From Symploca sp. SIO3C6 (GTDB lineage Bacteria; Cyanobacteriota; Cyanobacteriia; Cyanobacteriales; Coleofasciculaceae), in the NCBI GenBank assembly GCA_010692425.1, contig JAAHHJ010000039.1, forward strand, positions 1-53,980: a DNA stretch of 53,980 nt, written 5' to 3'. The notes beneath the pieces are model-generated. The model did not search any database and was not told where the DNA came from. It saw nothing but the letters and a program-made list of their open reading frames with translations. Positions 36,013-44,807 of this stretch are shown here, piece by piece. The stretch's first letter is position 1. Every line of letters begins with the position of its first letter. A program made the translations under genes and the position numbers.

Positions 36013-36501
36013 TTATCTCCCCCTCTCCGCGTCTCCGCATCTCCGCATCTGGAGCGTCTCCGCGTCTCCCCCTCTGCCTTCACGACGCCTATCTAGCCAC
36101 TGTTGCAAAATAATAGCAGCTGCTTTGCGATCAATGATGCCTTTATTGCCTGAGTGCCATTGCTTCTCAGCTTTTACTAGCTCTTGTGCCTCTAAGGAAG
36201 TCAAGCGCTCATCTTCGTATTCTACAGGTAATTCTAGTGCTGCTGATAACCTCAAAGCCAACTTCTGTACTTTTTTTGCCTGAGGACCAATAGTTCCATC
36301 CAGAGAATAAGGCAAACCCACTACTAGAATTTGAACTTGCCTTTGTTGAACTAATTCCCGCAACTGTGCAACATCTCGGGCAAAGGAAGTTCGCTTGATA
36401 GTAGTTAAACCAGTAGCAATCAAACCAGTACCATCACATCCAGCCACACCAATGCGCTTGTTTCCTAGATCTAACCCTAGTGCTGATATTTTTTTCTGCA
36501 T
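36013..36501 (-). CDS. ruvX: YqgF/RuvX RNase H-fold nuclease
   Basis: Protein of 162 residues. The N-terminal GLDLGNKRIGVAGCDGTG, VVGLPYSLDGTIG, EDERLTS and IDRKAAAIILQQWLD motifs define the YqgF/RuvX family, which processes the 5' end of pre-16S rRNA. The last 20 or so residues (RGGDAETLQMRRCGDAERGR) are read from a CTCCGCGTCT-type repeat array at 36020-36075, so the natural C-terminus has been replaced or extended by repeat sequence. The start overlaps the end of the upstream GNAT gene by 25 bases, indicating coupling. Confidence 0.92.
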   Translation of the reverse strand: MQKKISALGLDLGNKRIGVAGCDGTGLIATGLTTIKRTSFARDVAQLRELVQQRQVQILVVGLPYSLDGTIGPQAKKVQKLALRLSAALELPVEYEDERLTSLEAQELVKAEKQWHSGNKGIIDRKAAAIILQQWLDRRREGRGGDAETLQMRRCGDAERGR

Positions 36502-37766
36502 TTGGGACTTTCCGGAGACTCAAGTGGCAGCTTGGTATCGGTTGGCAGCGAATTTGGTTTCTGGGAGAATTTGTTTAAGCTGGAGTTTGATATAGTTGAT
36601 CTATCTGCTTGAGGAGTATGGGGCTTCATTGCCGTTGATGGTGAAGGCGACAAAACAATGCGGCTAGGGATGGGAGTACGCACTGGTTGTAGTCCCTTGA
36701 GTACTTCCGACAACTCAAAGGAAACTGGCTTAGATTCCCGCACTTTGTGCCAGACAGAACGATACATCAGCAGGTTATGCTCAAGGCGTTTAGCTCCTAG
36801 TTGCTCAAGATAATCTTCTCCCTCAGATTGGTAATCCGCCGAAGTTAGTTGTATAGGTCGATCTGGAAACTCCTGGGCAACCCTTGCCATTTGAGAAATT
36901 AACTCTGGATAGAGGCAAGTGTAAGCTGGATGAACTGTCATCTGGGCTTGGTGAGCTTGATCACCTTCGCGGTACAACTTTAACTTAAAATAGCCAATAG
37001 CTGCTTTACGCTGCGGCTCAAAGACATAGCCACTTACTACTTCAGTCTTATTCAACCACTGCTGCACCTGTTCAAGTAATCCACTGAGCAAACCAGTTTT
37101 AAAGTCCTGGATTTGACGAGCAAAAACTTGGAATACTGGAGGGGGCATCGAATCTTTATCAAGTTGATACAGTAGCTGGGCATCAGCATTGCTTACCGGC
37201 AGTAGGTTAGGCAAGTTAGGTTGCCGGGAGGCAAGTTTTTGAAGGGTTGATGGTTCGAGCTGCCAGTATGTCATTTGCGCCAGCCGACAAAATCCATTTT
37301 GCCGATAGAGCGCCATCCTCATTGTATCATGTATATTGACTTCAAGTACCCAAGTTCGAGCTTCCCAAATCGTCTCGAAGCAATGGCGCAATAGCCGAGA
37401 GCCAATTTCGGCTGTTGTCAGTAGTTTGCCATGACCACAGGTATCTGCATCAACAATCACTTGCTCTACCTGCCAAGTGCTGCGAGTATTATTGAACGGT
37501 GAAATCTTGATCAGTCCTTGAATTTGCTGTAGTTGCTGCGCCACATAAACCCCAAAAGCGTACTGCCAAGGATTGGGGAACCAACTCAACAACTTTAGCA
37601 ATCCATACCAGCGCCGAACCTGAGGCAACTGCTTCTTGAAGCCGACGGAGCAACTGTTGCTATCACTAACAGCCACACTGTTTGTCAGCTGTTCGATTGC
37701 CTCTAAATCTCTGTATTGGAAGGGGCGGATCACATTCTTGGCGTTTTCCGGGAGAGGTGAAGTCAT
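36477..37766 (-). CDS. GNAT-family N-acetyltransferase-like protein
   Basis: Protein of 429 residues. Residues 12-175 resemble a GNAT domain: VIRPFQYRDLEAIEQL at the start, a central WQVEQVIVDADTCGHGKLLTTAEIGSRLL (acetyl-CoA loop region) and VNIHDTMRMALYRQNGFCRL. A second, weaker acyltransferase-like half spans about 180-340. The last 90 residues are Ser/Pro-rich and disordered. The family is common in cyanobacteria with unknown substrate. Its 3' end overlaps ruvX. Confidence 0.8.
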   Translation of the reverse strand: MTSPLPENAKNVIRPFQYRDLEAIEQLTNSVAVSDSNSCSVGFKKQLPQVRRWYGLLKLLSWFPNPWQYAFGVYVAQQLQQIQGLIKISPFNNTRSTWQVEQVIVDADTCGHGKLLTTAEIGSRLLRHCFETIWEARTWVLEVNIHDTMRMALYRQNGFCRLAQMTYWQLEPSTLQKLASRQPNLPNLLPVSNADAQLLYQLDKDSMPPPVFQVFARQIQDFKTGLLSGLLEQVQQWLNKTEVVSGYVFEPQRKAAIGYFKLKLYREGDQAHQAQMTVHPAYTCLYPELISQMARVAQEFPDRPIQLTSADYQSEGEDYLEQLGAKRLEHNLLMYRSVWHKVRESKPVSFELSEVLKGLQPVRTPIPSRIVLSPSPSTAMKPHTPQADRSTISNSSLNKFSQKPNSLPTDTKLPLESPESPKCRKKYQH

Positions 37767-38331
37767 TTTAGGTTAAAGATGCGATGAAGCCGATAACAGT
37801 TAGCAGAGGCTACAGGTGTTTGCCAAAATGATTTTACTGCCAATATCTTAGCGATTTTTCCACCACCCCACTATCTTCTGGATCAGTTGAGACCTTTGAA
37901 ACCCTTGATTTATAGGGATGCTTAAACTCAAACTAGTTTTTTTACCCTTAGGATACCTAAAGCCAGGTTTTACCCTATGCTCACCGAAAGCATCCTGACT
38001 TACGATTGAGTGCCTCAACGCCTTGGTGGATTACTATACTCCATTACACTAATTTTAACATTATATAATTCACTTTTTACTGCTGTGGGATACTTTGTCC
38101 CTATGTTAATTGCAATTGAGCGCTGGCGAAGGTAAGAATCAGCAACGGCAAGTCCATACCTCATTGGAACTTCTATCTGGATTTTGTAACTTATAATTGT
38201 TTATAAAGTTTTGTAAACGACAAAATTACTCAGGATATTCCTGGTACAAACAATTGTCTGTTGCCCTTCAGGGTAAGCGGCTGATTACAGGGAAATTATT
38301 GCCCAGTTTTTACAGTGTCACGAGTATCTAA
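37767..38331. promoter_or_regulatory. Divergent intergenic region before cruF
   Basis: 565 bases between divergent genes. No gene, RNA or clear repeat is seen. It must hold the promoters of the GNAT-ruvX and cruF-cruG units, but no element stands out. Confidence 0.5.
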
Positions 38332-39282
38332 ATGAATCACCTCGTCAAACTTGAGCGCTTTTTGATTATTGGTCATATTTTAGCTATGAGCTTTGGGTTA
38401 GCAGGGCTGCTAATCGTTTTACCTCACCCAGAGCTCATTGCGAGTTTATCAACTTCTGGGCAGACACTGTTTCGATGGTCTATGGCTGGCGGTGGAGTTG
38501 TATATATAATTTTGGGTGCGGCAGCAGTGGCAATTTATGCATACCGCACTCTCGGACTGTGGCAATGGTTAACTTTTATGGTGCCTGCCGTTGTAATCTC
38601 TTTGAGCAGCGAGTTGCTGGGAACCAGCACCGGTTTTCCCTTTGGGGAATATGCTTACCTAAGTGGCTTGGGCTATAAGATTGCCAGTTTAGTTCCGTTC
38701 ACTATTCCCCTATCTTGGTTTTATATGGGTTTTGTTTGCTATCTCATTGCTCGTGCTGCCATGGATGCTGGTGTGGCAGTTGGTAAAAAAGTAAGCCGAG
38801 TAGATAGCATCGGGGCAATCTTCCTGGGAGCGATGCTTCTTACTGCCTGGGACTTTGCCCTTGATCCTGCGATGAGCAGAACCGCTTTTCCCTTTTGGTA
38901 CTACGGACAACAAGGAGCTTTTTTTGGTACCCCTTACCAAAACTTTGCCGGTTGGCTGATCACAGCAATTGTATTTATGACAGTAGCAAGGGGTTTCTGG
39001 CAAAAAACCTCCCTGACTTTATCGCGAAAACAGTTGCTCTTGCCTGTAATCATTTATGTAAGTAACGTCATCTTTGGCGCAGTCATCGCTATTGTCGCTG
39101 CTGGGCTGTGGATACCTGTAGAATTAAGCATTGTTCTGGGCATCATGCCTGTGCTAGCTCTGTGGGGACAAACGGCTTCTCAATCAACGCCAAAGTTAAT
39201 AGAGCAACTGGAAGATACCCCAGCAGCTATCAAACCAAATGCAGAAGTCCCAATAGAATCAGCGGGAGTAATGTCCAAGTGA
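38332..39282 (+). CDS. cruF: Gamma-carotene 1'-hydroxylase CruF
   Basis: Integral membrane protein of 316 residues with about seven to eight helices. Recognised by SSELLGTSTGFPFGEYAYLSGLGYKI, VPFTIPLSWFYMGF and LTAWDFALDPAMSRTAFPFW. CruF hydrates the psi end of gamma-carotene in the pathway to myxol glycosides (myxoxanthophyll). The TGA stop overlaps the GTG start of cruG, so the two are co-translated. Confidence 0.93.
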   Translation: MNHLVKLERFLIIGHILAMSFGLAGLLIVLPHPELIASLSTSGQTLFRWSMAGGGVVYIILGAAAVAIYAYRTLGLWQWLTFMVPAVVISLSSELLGTSTGFPFGEYAYLSGLGYKIASLVPFTIPLSWFYMGFVCYLIARAAMDAGVAVGKKVSRVDSIGAIFLGAMLLTAWDFALDPAMSRTAFPFWYYGQQGAFFGTPYQNFAGWLITAIVFMTVARGFWQKTSLTLSRKQLLLPVIIYVSNVIFGAVIAIVAAGLWIPVELSIVLGIMPVLALWGQTASQSTPKLIEQLEDTPAAIKPNAEVPIESAGVMSK

Positions 39283-40508
39283 CCTTACTTAGCCAGAGTG
39301 GAGCAATACCTTCAGCTGTAACTGTTAGTTTTCTGGCATTTTCACTCCTAATAATCCAGATCCCAGCAGTTTTCCTTCTGCTGTCTCGTCTACTCAAGGG
39401 AATAAAACGCACTCCTCCCATTACTGCTAGTAGAGCTACACCTGAACAACTGGGTGCTGTCAGCGTAGTAGTCCCCACCCTCAACGAGCGAGAGCGCCTC
39501 AGTCCCTGTTTGCAGGGTCTGGGTCGACAGAGCTATGAAGTTAGAGAAATTATTATCGTAGACTCTAACTCTAGTGATGGCACACCGGAGTTGGTCAAGA
39601 AGACCCAAGCAAAAGACCCTAGATTCCGCTTAATTAATGATGACCCTCTACCCATTGGTTGGATAGGACGTCCCTGGGCATTACATAATGGCTATTTATA
39701 TAGTTCTCCCCAGAGCGAATGGATTTTGGGAATAGATGCTGATACCCAACCAGATCCCGGACTAGTTGTCGGTATACTTAGGGCGGCAGTAGCCCAGAAT
39801 TTCGATCTAGTTTCTCTATCACCGCAATTTATCCTTAGATATCCAGGAGAATGGTGGCTACAACCAGCACTATTAATGACTCTGGTTTATCGATTTGGAC
39901 CGACTGGTACTAACAGCAAGACTCCGTTGCAGGTGATGGCAAATGGACAGTGTTTTCTCTGCCGTCGTAATGTCTTAACCAAACTAGAGGGTTATACAAG
40001 TGCCAAGAGTTCTTTTTGCGACGATGTCACCCTCGCTCGCCATGCTGCTGCTCAAGGCTTTAAAGTAGGATTTCTAGATGGATCTAAGGTATTGAAGGTA
40101 CGGATGTATGAGGGAGCATTAGAAACTTGGAATGGGTGGGGACGTTCACTTGATCTCAAAGATGCTTCTAATGCTAGTCAGTTGTGGCACGATTTGTGGT
40201 TTTTGTTGTGTGTACAGGGTCTTCCACTGCCTGCCAGCCTAGTTTTTCTGGGTTGCCTGATTCTGGGAAGTTACTCGCTATCACTAGCCCTGGCAGTGGG
40301 GTTAAACCTGGGGTTGGTTTTGATTCGCACTGCCATGCTCTTAGCGATCGCTCCGTCTTATGATCGAAGCCAGGTATCACCTCTAGTGTGGTGTATGTTC
40401 TGGCTTTCTCCTGTAGCAGATCCTCTGGCAGTAGTGAGAATTTTCTGGTCAGCGTTGACAAGACCTACTCAGTGGCGGGGTCGGAGTTATAGGAAGTTTC
40501 AGCTTTGA
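39279..40508 (+). CDS. cruG: Carotenoid 2-O-glycosyltransferase CruG
   Basis: Protein of 409 residues. The start is GTG at 39279 (VTLLSQSG), overlapping the cruF stop and preceded by GGGAG; the frame is open further upstream but only inside cruF. N-terminal membrane helix, GT2 domain with AVSVVVPTLNERERLSPCL, IIVDSNSSDGT, LGIDADTQPDPGL (metal site), CDDVTLARHAAAQGF, then C-terminal membrane helices. It attaches a deoxy sugar to the 2'-hydroxyl of myxol. Its pairing with cruF is the usual cyanobacterial arrangement. Confidence 0.92.
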   Translation: MTLLSQSGAIPSAVTVSFLAFSLLIIQIPAVFLLLSRLLKGIKRTPPITASRATPEQLGAVSVVVPTLNERERLSPCLQGLGRQSYEVREIIIVDSNSSDGTPELVKKTQAKDPRFRLINDDPLPIGWIGRPWALHNGYLYSSPQSEWILGIDADTQPDPGLVVGILRAAVAQNFDLVSLSPQFILRYPGEWWLQPALLMTLVYRFGPTGTNSKTPLQVMANGQCFLCRRNVLTKLEGYTSAKSSFCDDVTLARHAAAQGFKVGFLDGSKVLKVRMYEGALETWNGWGRSLDLKDASNASQLWHDLWFLLCVQGLPLPASLVFLGCLILGSYSLSLALAVGLNLGLVLIRTAMLLAIAPSYDRSQVSPLVWCMFWLSPVADPLAVVRIFWSALTRPTQWRGRSYRKFQL

Positions 40509-40567
40509 ATGGGCATATACCTAAAGATTTCCTCCCCCAATTGCTAGATGCACCTAGGAAATAGCCT

Positions 40568-41470
40568 TCAACTTTCAGCCTCGGTAGCATTAACTTGGTC
40601 TACCCTTTCCAGCTGCCAAAGAATTTGATTACCTTCACGTCGCACCCGCGAAACAATCCAATTGCGCCATGGCCAGTTATCGCCCCGGCTAGTTACAGCG
40701 CTGGCGTTGACATCCATTAAATCAGCTAATTCAGAGCTGCTAATGAGATACCCCTCGCTGGCAATTTCATCGGCAATGCGCAGGGTTTCTACTAAGTTGC
40801 GGAGTTGATCAACTCTCACCTCACGGGGCAATTCATCAATCACACCCTCGGAGGAAGAAGCAGATGATTCTATCATGGCTATCTTAGATGCGGACACTCT
40901 TGGTTGTGTAGTTTTCTCTGTTAACTTGGGAGTATCTGATACTCCTTGTGCAAGCAGACTATCGACTTCCAGAATAGACTGGGGAAGATCTGCGATCGCA
41001 CTCTGTCTTAGTGCTAAGGGCTGACCACTAGCAAAAGCACGAGCTATCTTATCACAACGCTCATTGCCCTCGTCACCGCTATGCCCTCGGACATACTGCC
41101 ACTGCACCAATGGGGAATTAAGTTCATCGAGGATTTCCCATAAATCTTGGTTTAAAACTGGTTTTCCCTGAGAAGTCTTCCACCCCTTCTTTTTCCAGCC
41201 CTTAATCCATTTGGTGATGCCATTCTTGACATATTCACTATCGGTGTAAAGTGTCACTGTTTCAGTTTGTCCTGAGGCTCTAAACACCTTCAAAGCTTGG
41301 ATGGCAGCTTGTAGTTCCATCCGGTTGTTGGTGCTATTGGCTTCAGAACCGCCCATTTCATAAAGCGATTGGTCAGTAAAATAGATTAAAGTCCCCCAGC
41401 CACCAGGTCCAGGGTTGCCGCTACAGGCTCCATCAGTGTAAAAGCTTTTAATTGTGCGAGTTGGAGGCAT
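40568..41470 (-). CDS. rnhA: Ribonuclease HI with C-terminal helical extension
   Basis: Protein of 300 residues. Residues 1-150 are RNase HI with the four acidic catalytic residues visible in FYTDGACSGNPGPGG, NRMELQAAIQAL, LYTDSEYV and GNERCDKIAR; it removes RNA from RNA-DNA hybrids. A linker (155-215) is followed by an 80-residue domain (VDQLRNLVETLRIADEIASEGY... LADLMDVNASAVTSRGDNWPW) that looks like a winged-helix or HTH domain and is found in cyanobacterial RNase H proteins. It is convergent with cruG. Confidence 0.94.
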   Translation of the reverse strand: MPPTRTIKSFYTDGACSGNPGPGGWGTLIYFTDQSLYEMGGSEANSTNNRMELQAAIQALKVFRASGQTETVTLYTDSEYVKNGITKWIKGWKKKGWKTSQGKPVLNQDLWEILDELNSPLVQWQYVRGHSGDEGNERCDKIARAFASGQPLALRQSAIADLPQSILEVDSLLAQGVSDTPKLTEKTTQPRVSASKIAMIESSASSSEGVIDELPREVRVDQLRNLVETLRIADEIASEGYLISSSELADLMDVNASAVTSRGDNWPWRNWIVSRVRREGNQILWQLERVDQVNATEAES

Positions 41471-41911
41471 GAGGCAAAATCGGGAACGCCAGAAGTTTAA
41501 TGATGAAATACTTATCTAAAACAATAAGCAGAATCGCTCTAGAATTCTGAGCTCATAGACAATATTATTGAATTGCACTCTCCTTAGGGAAGCATAATCT
41601 CCTAGATTATCACAGCTGTGTATAGCAAATCCCCTAATAAAGACGCGGGGACAAGGGGATGCGGGGACAGGTCGACAGGTCGACGCACCAGACTTTCAAA
41701 GGATGGGGATTTAAACCCAACCAATTTTATACACCGCAAGTGACGGTGGGGTATTTGACCCATATTAATTTCGATAAAAAGTCTTAAATTTAAGCTGCAA
41801 TTGCCCTTGAGCTTGTCAGGCACAGCAATTGGATAATAGCAGCCGGTTAAAAAACCTTCTAATCTGGGTAGGTGAGGTGGAGAACCAGCGCCGTCAATCA
41901 GCTCAAATTAA
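41471..41911. other. rnhA-dnaX intergenic region
   Basis: 441 bases without a gene. Contains the inverted copy of the structured repeat (41701-41776) and, next to it, CAGGTCGA units (about 41669-41683) and an AAATCCCC..GGGG segment preceded by TATAGC at about 41625. The dnaX and rnhA promoters must lie at its two ends. Confidence 0.6.
41701..41776. repeat. Dispersed structured repeat, copy 2 (inverted)
   Basis: Reverse complement of 5230-5305 with about six differences in 76 bases. It keeps the CACCG-CAAGTGA-CGGTG hairpin and the GGG/CCC hairpin. No HTH gene is adjacent at this copy. Confidence 0.8.
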
Positions 41912-44086
41912 ATGTCCTACGAACCTCTGCACCACAAGTACCGCCCTCAGACCTTTGCCAATTTGGTTGGGCAAGAGGCAATCTCCCAAACCCTTACTAA
42001 TGCGATTGTAACTGGCAGAATCGCTCCTGCCTATTTGTTTACAGGCTCCAGAGGCACTGGTAAGACTTCTTCTGCTCGTATTTTGGCAAAGTCCCTCAAT
42101 TGCCTCAACAGTGAAAAGCCCACTAAGGATCCTTGTGGCATTTGTGATCTGTGTCTAGGGATTACCAAGGGTTCAGCTCTAGATGTGATTGAGATTGATG
42201 CCGCTAGCAACACTGGTGTCGATAATATCCGAGAAATTATTGAACGTGCTCAATTTGCGCCGGTTCAGTGCCGCTACAAGGTTTATATTATTGACGAAGT
42301 CCATATGCTTTCTCAGGCGGCGTTCAATGCCTTGCTCAAAACTCTCGAAGAACCACCAAGCCGTGTAGTCTTTATCCTCGCTACCACTGATCCACAAAGA
42401 GTTTTGCCAACGATAATCTCTCGATGTCAACGATTCGACTTCAGAAGAATCCCTCTGGGGTTAATGGTGCAGCATTTGCAGGATATTGCTGCCAAAGAAA
42501 ATATTAAGATTACTCTGGATGCTCTCACTTTGGTGGCACAATTTGCCCAAGGGGGACTCAGAGATGCTGAAAGCCTACTTGACCAACTGAGCTTGTTAAC
42601 AGCAGAGGTAACTGTTGAGCAAGTCTGGGACTTAGTAGGGGCAGTACCGGAAAGGGATTTGATGGCACTGGTAGAAGCGATCCGTGCTAACAATCCTCAA
42701 TTGGTTCTCGAGCTGTGTCGCCGTCTGATGGACAGAGGTAGAGAACCGCTGATTGTCTTGCAAAATTTGGCTGGTTTCTACCGGGATTTGCTAATTGCCA
42801 AAACCGCACCTAGTCGCCAAGATTTGGTTGCTCTGACACCTCCAATTTGGCAGCAGCTGTGCGAGTTTGTCCAGAAGTTAGAAGTTACCAGCATTTTACG
42901 GGGTTGTGAACACCTTAAACAAAGTGAAGTTCAAATTAAAAATACTACCCAGCCACGTTTATGGCTAGAAGTAACGATGCTGGGTTTGTTACCTTCGGCA
43001 GACTTGGTTGCCGGAGATGAGGATGGCAACTATAGCCTAATTAAGAAAACAACTCAAAACAACCGCTCACAAACAGGTCAAAATGCATCTGTCGATAGTT
43101 CTGTACTGAACTCAGCAAAAGATTTACCCACCACCGAACCACAATCTAAATCTAAATCTAAATTAGACACCAGTAAAACTAATGCTTCTGAGCAGAAGTT
43201 CTCAACTACCGTAAGTCAAACACAGCCAAATCAGACAGCCAATGTTTTACCGCCGGCAAGTTTGGCTCACCAACAGCCACCATCAACCCCGGCTGTCTCC
43301 TCATCAGGCAATCTTGAGCAAATTTGGCAAGATTTGCTTGCTCATGTTCAAATGCCATCTATTCAAACTCTGCTGCATCAGCACGGAAAACTAATTGCTT
43401 TGGATGGTACTTTTGCTAAGATAAACATGCGTTCTCAACCATTACTGAAAATGGTTCAAGAGGGATTACCTCAAATTGAGGCTGCTTTTGAGAAAATTTG
43501 CAATCGCAAGCTGAAGGTTATCTTTCAAGTTGCCTCCAATACGAATCCTTCTCAGAATATTGTCACCAAGGAAGCAAACTTAAAAAAAAGTACAAGCAAG
43601 CCCAACGCCGGGCCCACGATTAAACCCGCAACGCAGGTACCTCCTAATCAGGGGAAGCGCAACGAGAGCGACACCAAAGAGTCAGCCTCAACTGAAGAAC
43701 TTTCTAAACAAGAGCAGCCAAAGAGCCAATCCGCTAGCAGTAATCCTATCACTACTGAATCTGAGTCTCCAGCACTCTCACCAAAACCACAAGAAGATGG
43801 GGATAGAGATGAAGTGGAGAAAGCCCTGGGAATCTTGGGCAAATTTTTTGAAGGAGAAGTTATTGATTTGACGGACAATCATAACAGAAGTGAAGCTTCA
43901 ATTGCATCGAAAGAATCGAAAGAAATTGAGGCTGTGACACAAAAACCATTGCTGGAGTCAGATTTAATTGAACCCACATCTAAACCAAGTGAGCAAGCAA
44001 GTAGTGCCAATTCTCAAAAACCACCACCAATACCGCCAAGGCAGTGGGATTTGCAATACGATGAAGATGGTGATTTAGCTTTCTAA
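41912..44086 (+). CDS. dnaX: DNA polymerase III subunits gamma and tau
   Basis: Clamp-loader ATPase of 724 residues. YEPLHHKYRPQTFANLVGQE, Walker A FTGSRGTGKTSSARIL, zinc site CGICDLCLG, Walker B YIIDEVHML, sensor ATTDPQR and SRCQRFDFRRI are all present. Residues 220-365 form the lid and collar domains. Residues 380-724 are a long Ser/Pro/Gln-rich tail with a small folded part (about 470-545). An A8 run at 43582-43589 could allow a -1 slip ending at 43621, giving a product of about 570 residues (gamma-like). No intein is present. Confidence 0.96.
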   Translation: MSYEPLHHKYRPQTFANLVGQEAISQTLTNAIVTGRIAPAYLFTGSRGTGKTSSARILAKSLNCLNSEKPTKDPCGICDLCLGITKGSALDVIEIDAASNTGVDNIREIIERAQFAPVQCRYKVYIIDEVHMLSQAAFNALLKTLEEPPSRVVFILATTDPQRVLPTIISRCQRFDFRRIPLGLMVQHLQDIAAKENIKITLDALTLVAQFAQGGLRDAESLLDQLSLLTAEVTVEQVWDLVGAVPERDLMALVEAIRANNPQLVLELCRRLMDRGREPLIVLQNLAGFYRDLLIAKTAPSRQDLVALTPPIWQQLCEFVQKLEVTSILRGCEHLKQSEVQIKNTTQPRLWLEVTMLGLLPSADLVAGDEDGNYSLIKKTTQNNRSQTGQNASVDSSVLNSAKDLPTTEPQSKSKSKLDTSKTNASEQKFSTTVSQTQPNQTANVLPPASLAHQQPPSTPAVSSSGNLEQIWQDLLAHVQMPSIQTLLHQHGKLIALDGTFAKINMRSQPLLKMVQEGLPQIEAAFEKICNRKLKVIFQVASNTNPSQNIVTKEANLKKSTSKPNAGPTIKPATQVPPNQGKRNESDTKESASTEELSKQEQPKSQSASSNPITTESESPALSPKPQEDGDRDEVEKALGILGKFFEGEVIDLTDNHNRSEASIASKESKEIEAVTQKPLLESDLIEPTSKPSEQASSANSQKPPPIPPRQWDLQYDEDGDLAF

Positions 44087-44280
44087 GTACCTGGACAAAA
44101 ATAAAGGTTGCTGGTTGAAGCGTAATTTATAGTTTAGGATGACTTTGAGGAATTTTATAGTTCTTTACACAGCTCCTTTTATTTATATCCAAGTATAGAA
44201 AGTATAGAAAATAGAAGTTGACAAAGAAGTCAATCCAATATAAGAGCTAACGGTAAATATTATAGATTTACCTAGTTCCG

Positions 44281-44320
44281 GCAAGAAAGCCCTCGTTTTT
44301 AGCGATGGGATAAATTGCCA
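44281..44320. repeat. IS200/IS605-like right-end relic
   Basis: CAAGAAAGCCCTCG, loop TTTTTAG, CGATGGG. Same hairpin layout as 44721-44757 but diverged after the stem. Confidence 0.4.
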
Positions 44321-44720
44321 GTCAACATTTTTAAATGCTAAAATAGCGATAGAGAAACAGAGTTTGTAGGTGATAACTCTGAATACAAAACCTTCTGAAA
44401 AAATAAGAAATGGTGTAATTGATCTTGCTAGGATTTCAAACGAGCCAAAATTCGTAAGTGCGTGTCATCTGAGGTTTCCTCAGATGTTTATACCGCACGT
44501 ACAATGCCAATTTCTCAGTCGGAATAGCATTTTTGTCAAAACTAAATAATCTGCACGTACCGCAGGGCATGCGGAAAACTCCTATTAATTTAGGTAAAAG
44601 CTTGGAGAGTAGTCCTTCAATTGGGTTTCTAGATAATAAGTGATATTCTAGTAGACTCGGACTAGACATAATCGTGTAAGACCTGAGTAGAGTTGTTTAA
44701 TTCCAAAGGGCAGTGATTAG

Positions 44721-44757
44721 CTCAAGAATCCCTCGCTTTTACCGACGGGAGTGTCAA
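44721..44757. repeat. IS200/IS605-like right end
   Basis: CTCAAGAATCCCTCG, loop CTTTTAC, CGACGGGAGTGTCAA. The AAGAATCCCTCG...GAGTGTCAA pattern is typical of right ends of cyanobacterial IS605/tnpB elements (from memory of such elements). Confidence 0.55.
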
Positions 44758-44807
44758 TTATCCTCCTCTCCTCCTCCCCTCCTCCCTAAAATTCAGCAAC
44801 AGACTAT

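Larger units (their letters stand above)
44087..44807. other. Intergenic region with IS200/IS605-like relics
   Basis: 721 bases with no intact gene. Two right-end-like sequences (44281-44320 and 44721-44757) bracket about 400 bases containing a perfect hairpin CATCTGAGG-TTT-CCTCAGATG (44466-44486) and two GCACGTAC words. This could be a decayed tnpB-type element or a non-autonomous derivative. A minus-strand open frame of 77 codons at 44436-44669 has no recognisable domain. Confidence 0.5.

Noticed and set aside
39108-39278. Longer N-terminus for CruG
   Set aside because: The extra 57 codons lie inside cruF and do not resemble the family; the GTG at 39279 overlaps the cruF stop and fits the family start.
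41912-44086. Intein in dnaX
   Set aside because: The ATPase core is continuous with no intein splice motifs; the extra length is the low-complexity tail of tau.
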